Shown here: piece after piece, positions 52,901 to 60,452 of the stretch
How the letters are laid out: each line of letters begins with the position of its first letter
How positions within the stretch are numbered: position 1 is the first letter of the stretch
Source: Pelomonas candidula
GTDB taxonomy: Bacteria > Pseudomonadota > Gammaproteobacteria > Burkholderiales > Burkholderiaceae_C
DNA length: 64,000 bases
Direction: 5' to 3'
Assembly: GCF_043555985.1 (NCBI RefSeq)
Contig: NZ_JBIGIC010000012.1
Coordinates: 1 to 64,000 of the forward strand
Notes under the pieces: generated by a model
What the model saw: only the letters and a program-made list of their open reading frames with translations
Databases searched by the model: none
What the model was told of the DNA's origin: nothing
Translations under genes and position numbers: made by a program

Positions 52901-54165
52901 GGCTTGGGCGGGGCCAGGTCGGCATAGCCCTCGTCGGTACGCAGCATGCGGTGCACGTCACGCCAGCCGTCCTTGGGGCCGTACTGGAAGTCGGCGAAGT
53001 CGTACTCGTTGACGAAGTCGCTCAGCCGCAGGAACAGCCCCTTGCGCATCGACACCAGCTCCATCGCGCCGCTCGCCTCGTTGCGCCGCAGCGTGACGAG
53101 GAAGTCCTTGTCCTGGTTGCTGATGTGCGCCACGCCGGAGATGGGCACGTAGATGGAGTTCAGGCCCAGCCGCGGCTCCGTCGGCCACTTGATCGGCGTG
53201 GTGACGCCGGGCTTGGTCGACGCGTCCGCGATGTCGGCCACCGACATCAGGTCGGCCGACTTGTGCGAGTGCGTCAGCAGCACCATGGGCCCCTGGCCGG
53301 CGTCGAAGCTGACCATGCCGACCGGCGCGCTGCCCCAGCCGAACTCGGCAATCGTCTTGGCGGCGATGTGGGCGCCGTCCTTCAGGTCCTTCAGCGGGAT
53401 GGTCACCAGCGGCGAGCAGGTGAAGGCCGCCACGAGCGTGGGCTCGCCGTTGAGGTTGGCGATCACCATCTTGCGGATGGGCGCCCGCGTCTCCAGCTGG
53501 TTGTGCACCGGGTGGTACATCTCGATGCTGGCGACCGCGGCGTCGCCCTTGAACGGGAAGTCGAAGACGCGCAACGCCGACGCGAAGCTGGCGTTGGACA
53601 GACCCGCCACGTAGAGCTTGCCGTCGGCGTAGGCCATGTCGGTCACCGTGTACGCCGCCATGGGTGTGTCGCGCCACAGGTGCTTGTCCGGCGACGGGAT
53701 GTTGCCGATGGCCACCGACGTCCGCTGGCCACGGTCCAGCGGCACGACACCGACCTTGCCGGCCGTGTCCACCGTCACCAGCGCGGGCGTCGGCGTGGCG
53801 TTGGCCGTCTTGCCCTCCACCGACAGCGTGATGTAGGCCAGCTCGCTGCCGGGGCGCACGGCCATGTCCTCGAAGCGCAGCTTCTCGGGCGTGGTGTGCA
53901 GCGTCTTCGCGATGGCCCCGGACAGGTTCTTCAGGTTGAAGTAGGCCGGCACGCCGGGCGCCACCGGCGGCAGCGTGAACGCGTGCAGCTGGCCGCCGCG
54001 CCAATCGGAGATGACGACGGTGTTGGCATCGACGAAGGTCAGTGTGCCGGCGGACCGCACCGGCGCTGTCGCCGCCAACGCGGCGTTCATGCCGAGGGCC
54101 AGCGCCGCGGCGTAAAGCGTCCGGCGGACGCGACGGTGGAACAGGGATGGCGTTTGCGGATTCAT
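52897..54165 (-). CDS. Secreted protein of unknown function, beta-propeller-like (422 aa)
   Basis: An exported protein with a signal peptide (RTLYAAALALGMNAALA). Repeated beta motifs (GTLTFVDANTVVISDWRGGQLHAFTL, MAYADGKLYVAGLSNASFASALRVFDFPF, LTHSHKSADLMSVADIAD) suggest a seven-bladed propeller. No catalytic motif is recognised. It heads the operon 54165-51345; the 152-base gap to the divergent hydrolase holds both promoters. Confidence 0.7.
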   Translation of the reverse strand: MNPQTPSLFHRRVRRTLYAAALALGMNAALAATAPVRSAGTLTFVDANTVVISDWRGGQLHAFTLPPVAPGVPAYFNLKNLSGAIAKTLHTTPEKLRFEDMAVRPGSELAYITLSVEGKTANATPTPALVTVDTAGKVGVVPLDRGQRTSVAIGNIPSPDKHLWRDTPMAAYTVTDMAYADGKLYVAGLSNASFASALRVFDFPFKGDAAVASIEMYHPVHNQLETRAPIRKMVIANLNGEPTLVAAFTCSPLVTIPLKDLKDGAHIAAKTIAEFGWGSAPVGMVSFDAGQGPMVLLTHSHKSADLMSVADIADASTKPGVTTPIKWPTEPRLGLNSIYVPISGVAHISNQDKDFLVTLRRNEASGAMELVSMRKGLFLRLSDFVNEYDFADFQYGPKDGWRDVHRMLRTDEGYADLAPPKP

Positions 54166-54317
54166 GCGGAGTGCTCCTCGGGTTGTGGAGGCACTGTCGA
54201 ATCGTTCGCGCCCGCCGCCCACTCTCCAATGGGTGAGGCCCGCGTCACCCGTCGGAGCCACGTCGGATGCCACGCCCGCCCGGAGACTGCGGTGGGAAAC
54301 CACCTCTGGAGACTCCG

Positions 54318-55301
54318 ATGCTTGCGCACGCCCTCGCCCGCCCACCCTCAAGAACCCTGCACCGCCTGACTGCGGCGCTCGCCCTGGCGCTGGCCAGCAC
54401 CGCCAGCACCGCGCAATCCACCATCCCGGTGCTGCCGGAGACCTTCGCCGTGCGCGACGTCGAGGCCGCGGGTGCCACGCTGCACCTGCGCGTCGGCGGC
54501 CACGGGGACGCCGTCGTGCTGCTGCACGGCTTCGGCGAGACGGGCGACATGTGGGCGCCGCTGGCCACCGCGCTGGCGCAACGCTTCACCGTCGTCGTGC
54601 CCGACCTGCGCGGCATGGGTCTGTCGTCGCGGCCGGCCGGCGGCTACGACAAGAAGACGCAGGCGCAGCAGCTGGCGAAGGCGCTCGACACGCTGGGCAT
54701 CCCCGCCGTCGCGCTGGTCACGCACGACATCGGCAACATGGTGGGCTACGCCTTCGCGGCGCAGTTCCCGCGCCGCGTCACCCGCTTCGCACTCATCGAC
54801 GCACCGCTGCCCGGCATCGGCCCGTGGGAGCAGCTCACACAGCGGCATGCGGTGTGGCACTGGTCGTTCTGGGGCCCCGACGCCGAGCGCCTCGTGGCCG
54901 GGCGCGAGCGTATCTATCTGGACCGCTTCTGGAACGAGTTCACCGCACCCGGCAACCACTACCCCGAGGCCTGGCGCGAGCACTACGCAGCGCTCTACGC
55001 CCAGCCCGGTGCCATGCACGCGGCCTTCGAGCAGTTCAAGGCCTTCGACCAGGACGCCGCCGACAACCGCGCCTTCGCCGCCTCCGGCCGGCTGACGATG
55101 CCGGTGCTGGCCATCGGCGGCGAGCGCTCCTACGGCAAGCTGATGGCCACCATCATGCGGGCCGTGGCGGACGATGTCACCGAGCAGGTCATCCCCGGCT
55201 CCGGCCACTGGGTGCTGGAGGAGCGCCCGGCCGAGCTGATCGCCGCGGTGAGCGGCTTCCTCGACAACGAGGTCAAGCGCGCCGCTTCATCACCAGAATG
55301 A
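54318..55301 (+). CDS. Alpha/beta hydrolase with aspartate nucleophile (epoxide hydrolase/dehalogenase-like)
   Basis: A 327-residue exported hydrolase (signal peptide to about residue 30, STAQS). The oxyanion motif is LLHGFGETG. At the nucleophile elbow it has THDIGNMVG, an aspartate rather than serine, which is typical of epoxide hydrolases and haloacetate/fluoroacetate dehalogenases; WHWSFWG resembles the halide-binding region of the latter. Acid and base candidates: D near IGGE and H in GSGHWV. ATG at 54318 has GGAG upstream. It overlaps the convergent MFS gene by 29 bases. Confidence 0.82.
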   Translation: MLAHALARPPSRTLHRLTAALALALASTASTAQSTIPVLPETFAVRDVEAAGATLHLRVGGHGDAVVLLHGFGETGDMWAPLATALAQRFTVVVPDLRGMGLSSRPAGGYDKKTQAQQLAKALDTLGIPAVALVTHDIGNMVGYAFAAQFPRRVTRFALIDAPLPGIGPWEQLTQRHAVWHWSFWGPDAERLVAGRERIYLDRFWNEFTAPGNHYPEAWREHYAALYAQPGAMHAAFEQFKAFDQDAADNRAFAASGRLTMPVLAIGGERSYGKLMATIMRAVADDVTEQVIPGSGHWVLEERPAELIAAVSGFLDNEVKRAASSPE

Positions 55302-56463
55302 AGCTGGCCAGGGCCAGCGCGATGGCCGACATGCCGGCGGCAAATGCCGGCAGCAGTCGCAGCGACACGTCGGCCGCGATCAGCGCGCTGCCCAGCCAGG
55401 CGCCCGCCGCGTTGCCGACATTGAACGCCGACACGTTCAGCGTCGACGCCAGCGCCGCGGCGTCGCCCGCCTCGCCCACCACGTTGGCCTGCAGCCCCGG
55501 CACCACGGAAAACGCGGCCACGCCCCACAGGAACACGGCCGGCACCGCCAGCACGGGCGAGACGAGCGCCTGCGTGAGCAGCAGCTCCACCACCGTCAGC
55601 ACGGCCAGGATGCCCACCAGCGAGGGCATGAGCCGCCAGTCCGCCAGCCGGCCGCCCAGCGAATTGCCCACCGTGAGGCCAAGGCCGAACAGGAACAGGC
55701 AGCCGGTGATGGCCGACGGCGACAGGCCGGCCAGCTGCGACAGCATCGGCGCGATGTAGGTGAAGCCCGTGAACACGCCGCCGAACGAGAACGCCGTCAA
55801 CACCAGCCCCAGCAGCACCGGCGCGCGCCACAGGCCGCCAGGCCGTCCCGCGCCGTTGCCGCTCGTGGCGGGGCAGGCAGGCAACAGCGCGGCCACGGCG
55901 GCGAAAGCCAAGGCGCCCAGCACCACCACAGTCAGAAAGGTGGCCCGCCAGCCGGCCCATTGCCCGATCAGCGTACCCACCGGCACACCCAGCACGTTGG
56001 CCAGCGTCAGCCCGCTGAACATCAGCGAGATGGCGGACGCCCGGCGCTCGGCTGGCACCAGGCTCGTGGCGACGACCGCGCCGATGCCGAAGAATGAGCC
56101 ATGGGCGAAGGACGCGATCACGCGTCCGACCATCAGCACGCCATAACCAGGCGCCAGCGCCGACAGCAGGTTGCCGGCGATGAACACGCCCAGCAGCGTG
56201 AGCAGTACAGCCTTGCGCGGCCAGCGCGCCGTGGCCCAGACGATGAGCGGCGCGCCCACCGCCACGCCCCCCGCATAGCCGGTGACCAGCAGCCCCGCGA
56301 GCGACAGCGACACGCCCAGATCCGCGGCCACGTCGGGCAGGATGCCCATGATGACGAACTCGGTCGTGCCGATGGCGAAGGCGGCAAGCGCCAGCGCGAG
56401 AATGGGCAGCGGCAGACGCGCCGCGCTCGGCGGCGTGGCGAGCGGCGAGGCGGCTTCCGTCAT
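55273..56463 (-). CDS. MFS transporter, DHA1-like exporter
   Basis: A 396-residue inner-membrane protein with 12 predicted helices and the DHA1 motifs GTTEFVIMGILPDVAADLGVS (helix 1) and GRVIASFAHGSFFG (helix 4). It resembles AraJ/PbuE-type exporters of sugars, purines or drugs. It follows the alpha/beta hydrolase at 56474-57463 after ten bases and probably shares its operon. Confidence 0.9.
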   Translation of the reverse strand: MTEAASPLATPPSAARLPLPILALALAAFAIGTTEFVIMGILPDVAADLGVSLSLAGLLVTGYAGGVAVGAPLIVWATARWPRKAVLLTLLGVFIAGNLLSALAPGYGVLMVGRVIASFAHGSFFGIGAVVATSLVPAERRASAISLMFSGLTLANVLGVPVGTLIGQWAGWRATFLTVVVLGALAFAAVAALLPACPATSGNGAGRPGGLWRAPVLLGLVLTAFSFGGVFTGFTYIAPMLSQLAGLSPSAITGCLFLFGLGLTVGNSLGGRLADWRLMPSLVGILAVLTVVELLLTQALVSPVLAVPAVFLWGVAAFSVVPGLQANVVGEAGDAAALASTLNVSAFNVGNAAGAWLGSALIAADVSLRLLPAFAAGMSAIALALASFILVMKRRA

Positions 56464-56473
56464 GGCGTGCCCG

Positions 56474-57463
56474 TCAGCTCTTGGCGAACTCGAGCAGGTC
56501 GGCGTTCAGCTGCTCGCGCGACGTGTCGCCCAGGCTGTGGCTGCCGCCCTTGTAGACCTTCAGCTGCGCGCCCTTCACCAGCTTCACCGTCAGCATCGCC
56601 GCGCCCTGGATGGGGACGATCTGGTCCTCATCGCCATGGATGACGAGGGTCTTGATGTCGAACTTCTTCAGGTCCTCGGTGAAGTCCGTTTCGCTGAAAG
56701 CCTTGATGCAGTCGTAGGCGTTCTTGAAGCCGGTCATCATGCCCTGCAGGTACCAGGACTGGATCAGCCCTTGCGACACCTTGGCGCCGGGACGGTTGAA
56801 GTTGAAGAACGGGCCGCTGGCCACGTCCAGGAAGAACTGCGCACGGTCGGCCAGATAGGCCTTGCGGAAGCCATCGAAGACCTCGATCGGCAGGCCCACC
56901 GGGTTGTTGGGCGACTTGACCATGATGGGCGGCACGGCGCCCATCAGCACGGCCTTGGACACGCGCTTGCTGCCATGGCGACCGATATAGCGCGCCACCT
57001 CGCCGCCGCCCGTGGAGTGGCCGACGAACATGGCGCCCTTGACCTCGAGGCGCGTGAACAGCTCCTCCACGTCGTCGGCGTAGGTGTCCATGTCGTTGCC
57101 GTTCCAGGGCTGGCTGGAGCGGCCGTGGCCGCGGCGGTCATGCGCGATGCAGCGAAAGCCATGGGATGCGAGGTGGAACATCTGCGCGTCCCAGGCATCG
57201 GCGCAGAGCGGCCAGCCGTGGCTGAAGGCGACGACCGGGCCGTCCTTGGGGCCCCAGTCCTTGTAATAGAGCTGGGTGCCGTCTTTCGTGGTGATGGTGC
57301 TCATGACCTTCCTTTGCGTGGTGGAGACCGGCGGCGTGGCCGCGGCAACCGGTGCGGGCGCGAGAGTCGCCACGAGCGGCACCGATGCCATCGCCGCCAA
57401 CGCGGCCGCCCCCGTCAGCAGCTCGCGCCGCGCAGGGTCCATCTGCATCTCGTGCCGTGTCAT
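56474..57463 (-). CDS. Alpha/beta hydrolase (non-haem chloroperoxidase-like)
   Basis: A 329-residue hydrolase with an N-terminal twin-arginine-like signal (DPARRELLTGAAALAAM...). Oxyanion loop SHGWPL, nucleophile elbow GHSTGGGE and the histidine in GGSHSLG complete a Ser-Asp-His triad typical of non-haem chloroperoxidase-type esterases. The core starts at about residue 54 (MSTITTKDGTQLYYKDWG), which may be an ancestral start without the signal. Confidence 0.87.
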   Translation of the reverse strand: MTRHEMQMDPARRELLTGAAALAAMASVPLVATLAPAPVAAATPPVSTTQRKVMSTITTKDGTQLYYKDWGPKDGPVVAFSHGWPLCADAWDAQMFHLASHGFRCIAHDRRGHGRSSQPWNGNDMDTYADDVEELFTRLEVKGAMFVGHSTGGGEVARYIGRHGSKRVSKAVLMGAVPPIMVKSPNNPVGLPIEVFDGFRKAYLADRAQFFLDVASGPFFNFNRPGAKVSQGLIQSWYLQGMMTGFKNAYDCIKAFSETDFTEDLKKFDIKTLVIHGDEDQIVPIQGAAMLTVKLVKGAQLKVYKGGSHSLGDTSREQLNADLLEFAKS

Positions 57464-57558
57464 GTCGCGCTCCCGTTCCGGTTGAATAGGCCCAGCCGTC
57501 TTGGCGGCTGAACGGCGACATCGTCGTTTTCAGCCCGGCCCGCGTCGCATCCCGGAAG

Positions 57559-57600
57559 GCTGGCGAGAACGGGTGCCAGCGTGCAGACCCGCCGGTCTGC
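57559..57600 (-). terminator. Tandem perfect hairpins after the regulator operon
   Basis: GCTGGC/GCCAGC (57559-57564 and 57575-57580) and GCAGAC/GTCTGC (57583-57588 and 57595-57600) lie about 20 bases beyond the stop of the regulator on the transcribed strand. No T-run follows. A third repeat, CAGCCG/CGGCTG (57493-57510), lies nearer the hydrolase start and could be an operator for it. Confidence 0.4.
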
Positions 57601-57620
57601 CGGAAGAGAGAGAGACGCGC

Positions 57621-60452
57621 CTACTGCACCTGCAGCGCCACCAGGCGGCGGGCCTGCTGCAGGTCCGGCTGCGTGGAGCCGTCGTCGATGGCATTCAGCA
57701 GCGGCAGCAGCAACTCCATCGCCGCGGACCGCGCCGCGCCGTCATCGGCCGCCACCTCGCACAGGCTGATGGCGATGCGCAGCGACCAGAACCGCGCGCC
57801 CTGCTCCGCGCTGAGGTCGAACGCCTCGCGCAGCGCCGCGATGCAGCGTGTCCTGCTGGCTTCGTCCTGCGCATCCAGCCCAGCAATCGCAGCCAGGCGC
57901 AGCACCTCAGGCGTGCACCAGCCCACTTCGCCCTGGCCTGCCCGTTCGAGCATGGCGGCGTTCGGCGCCGTGGGCTGCAGCGTCGCGCAGATGTCCATCA
58001 GCAGCGCGTTCTTGGTGATCGCCTCTGCCTCGGGCGTGTCCGGCAGCAACTGCCGCCCCTCCAGCAGGCAGCGATAGATCTCCGCAAAAGGAAGCCAGTA
58101 CGGCAAGCTGCCTTGTGTCGAGTGGTGCAGCAGCGCCGCGTTCCAGCGCTGCGCTGTGGGCAAATCCCCCTTCCATAGAGCAATGGGGATGGCCGACAGG
58201 GCCAGCGGCTGGCATTTCGCGTAGAGGTGGGCCTCCTCGTCCTCCACGGTGATCTCCTGCGCCATTGCCCAGGCCTGCCGGAAGTCGCCGCGCAGCCAGT
58301 GGATGCGCGCCAGCCGCATGTGCATGGACCGCGAGAACGGCATCGCCCCGTGGAAGCGCGGGTCCACCGTCTTCACGTCGAACCGTGCGACGCGATAGGC
58401 CAGCAGTTCCGCCGCGTCATGCTGGCCCAGTTCGTGCAGTGCGAGTGCGGAGAACCGGTCGCCAACGGCGATGGACAGCGGCTCGTGCACGCCGTGCGCC
58501 AGCTCGCGCACCTCCTCGCAGTGCGACAGCACCTGCAGGAAATCGCCCCGCCCGTAGTTGCTGACGCACAGCGCATAGAGCGCCTCGATCTTGTCCGCAG
58601 CGTCGTCGAACTGCTCCATCAGGCTCCGGTCGACGGCCGCGCCTCGCCGGTGGCTCACGCTGTCCGTCAACGCCAGGCCGGACAGGAAGGCCAGCGCCAG
58701 CTGCAGCCGGGAGCCCAACTGGGTGCCTTCCACGCCGGCGCGGCCGGCCTTGTCGACGGCGGCGTTCATGTGCAGCCGGTACTCTTCCAGCAGGCCGGCG
58801 GAGATCCAGGTCCACATGGACTTGGCCGTGATCTCGACGCCCAGCCGCAGGTCGTTCTCTTCCAGCAGCGCCCAGGTGATGGCGGCCCGCAGTTCGGCGA
58901 TGGCCGACGCCAGCGCGGGCGTGCGGCGGTAGTGGGCCATCGCCTCCCGCGTCTTGCTGGTCTCCACCAGGCAGCCCAACGCGTAGAGGGCATGCCGGCG
59001 GTGCACCTCGGTGGCGTCCGCCGCGCTCGCCAGCATCCGCTCGGCGAACAACCGGGTCACGTAGAGCAGCCGGTGGCGGGGCACGCCGTTGTCCGTCATC
59101 TCCGTCACCACGAGCGACTTTTCGCAGAGGCCCAGCACGAGGTCCACCACGCGCTGCCCCGCCAGCCCGCCGCCGCTGGCCACCTTGACGGCGCCGTCCA
59201 GGTCGAACGCGCTGCGGAACACCGACAGCCGCTGCAGCACGAGCCTCTCGGGCTCGGCCAGCAGCTCGTAGCTCCAGTTGAGAACAGCGTGCAGCGTCTG
59301 GTGCCGGCTCATGGCCGTGCGCCGCCCGCGCGTGAGCAGCTCGAACATCTCCTCCAGCCGCTGCAGCAGAACCGTGAGGCCCAGGCCGTCCACCCGGGCC
59401 GCGGCGAGCTCGATGGCCAGCGGGATGCCGTCCAGCGACTCGCACAGCTGCCGCACCGCCGCCGCGTTGGCCGCTGTCAGCCGGAAGGCCTGGTTGGTGG
59501 CGCGTGCGCGCTCCACGAACAGCTGGATGGCCGGGTAGCAGAGCACGACATCGAGCGACAGCGTGGCTCCGGAGGCCGGCACGCGCAGCGGCGGCAGGCG
59601 AAACACCCACTCGGACTCGGCCTCCAGGGGCTCGCGGCTGGTGGCCAGGATGCGCAGCCGCGGGCACGCGCGCAGCAGCCGCTCCGCCAGAGTCGCCACC
59701 GCATCCACCACATGCTCGCAGTTGTCCAGCACGATCAGCGCCTGCTGGCCGCGCAGCGCGTTCTGCAGCGTCGCCCAGGGTTCGCCGCGCGCCACATCCA
59801 ACCCACAGGACTGCCCCACCTGCACGACCACCAGCGCCGCATCGGACAGCAGCGAGAGATCGACGAAGAACACCCCTTGCGCATGCAGCGGGCCCTGGAT
59901 CTCGGCGACCGCCAGCGCAACCGTCGTCTTGCCCATGCCACCGGCGCCGACGATGGAGACGAGGCGCTCGCGGGACAGCAGCTCGGCCACGGCGGCGATA
60001 TCCGGCCCGCGACCGATGGGCCGTGTCAGGCGGCCCGGCAACCGGGATGACACCTCCAGCGACTCGGCCGGCATCGGCAACTCGGGCGGTGACTCGGGAG
60101 GCAGCGCTGTCACCTCGCCAACGAAAACATAGCCCCGCCCCGGCACGTTGGCGATGTATTGCGCACCGTTCTGCCCGTCGCCCAGCACCCGCCGCAGTGC
60201 GGACACATGGACCCGCAAGCTGGTCTCCTCGACCACCGTGCGCGGCCAGACGCGGGCCACCAACTCGTCGCGGCTGCACACCCGCCCGGCGTTCTCCAGC
60301 AGCACCTCCAGCAGGTGCAGTGCACGGCTGCCGGCACGCACCGGCCCGCCTGCATCGCGCAGCTCGCGGCGGACGGGGTCGTAGCGGAACGGCCCGAAGC
60401 CGACGGTTCGGGGCTGCGCAGGGGCGCCCTGCTCTGCCGTGTTGGAGTTCAT
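57621..60452 (-). CDS. Winged-helix/ATPase/TPR transcriptional regulator, copy 2
   Basis: A 943-residue regulator: an OmpR-type winged-helix DNA-binding domain (about 18-113; VSALRRVLGD, PGRGYVFVGEV), a NB-ARC/AAA-type ATPase with Walker A GAGGMGKTT (169-177) and Walker B ALIVLDNCEH, then helical TPR-like repeats to the end. The architecture suits a signal-gated activator with an unknown ligand. It starts inside the end of its paralogue (ATGA). The two are clearly homologous along the full length. Confidence 0.88.
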   Translation of the reverse strand: MNSNTAEQGAPAQPRTVGFGPFRYDPVRRELRDAGGPVRAGSRALHLLEVLLENAGRVCSRDELVARVWPRTVVEETSLRVHVSALRRVLGDGQNGAQYIANVPGRGYVFVGEVTALPPESPPELPMPAESLEVSSRLPGRLTRPIGRGPDIAAVAELLSRERLVSIVGAGGMGKTTVALAVAEIQGPLHAQGVFFVDLSLLSDAALVVVQVGQSCGLDVARGEPWATLQNALRGQQALIVLDNCEHVVDAVATLAERLLRACPRLRILATSREPLEAESEWVFRLPPLRVPASGATLSLDVVLCYPAIQLFVERARATNQAFRLTAANAAAVRQLCESLDGIPLAIELAAARVDGLGLTVLLQRLEEMFELLTRGRRTAMSRHQTLHAVLNWSYELLAEPERLVLQRLSVFRSAFDLDGAVKVASGGGLAGQRVVDLVLGLCEKSLVVTEMTDNGVPRHRLLYVTRLFAERMLASAADATEVHRRHALYALGCLVETSKTREAMAHYRRTPALASAIAELRAAITWALLEENDLRLGVEITAKSMWTWISAGLLEEYRLHMNAAVDKAGRAGVEGTQLGSRLQLALAFLSGLALTDSVSHRRGAAVDRSLMEQFDDAADKIEALYALCVSNYGRGDFLQVLSHCEEVRELAHGVHEPLSIAVGDRFSALALHELGQHDAAELLAYRVARFDVKTVDPRFHGAMPFSRSMHMRLARIHWLRGDFRQAWAMAQEITVEDEEAHLYAKCQPLALSAIPIALWKGDLPTAQRWNAALLHHSTQGSLPYWLPFAEIYRCLLEGRQLLPDTPEAEAITKNALLMDICATLQPTAPNAAMLERAGQGEVGWCTPEVLRLAAIAGLDAQDEASRTRCIAALREAFDLSAEQGARFWSLRIAISLCEVAADDGAARSAAMELLLPLLNAIDDGSTQPDLQQARRLVALQVQ

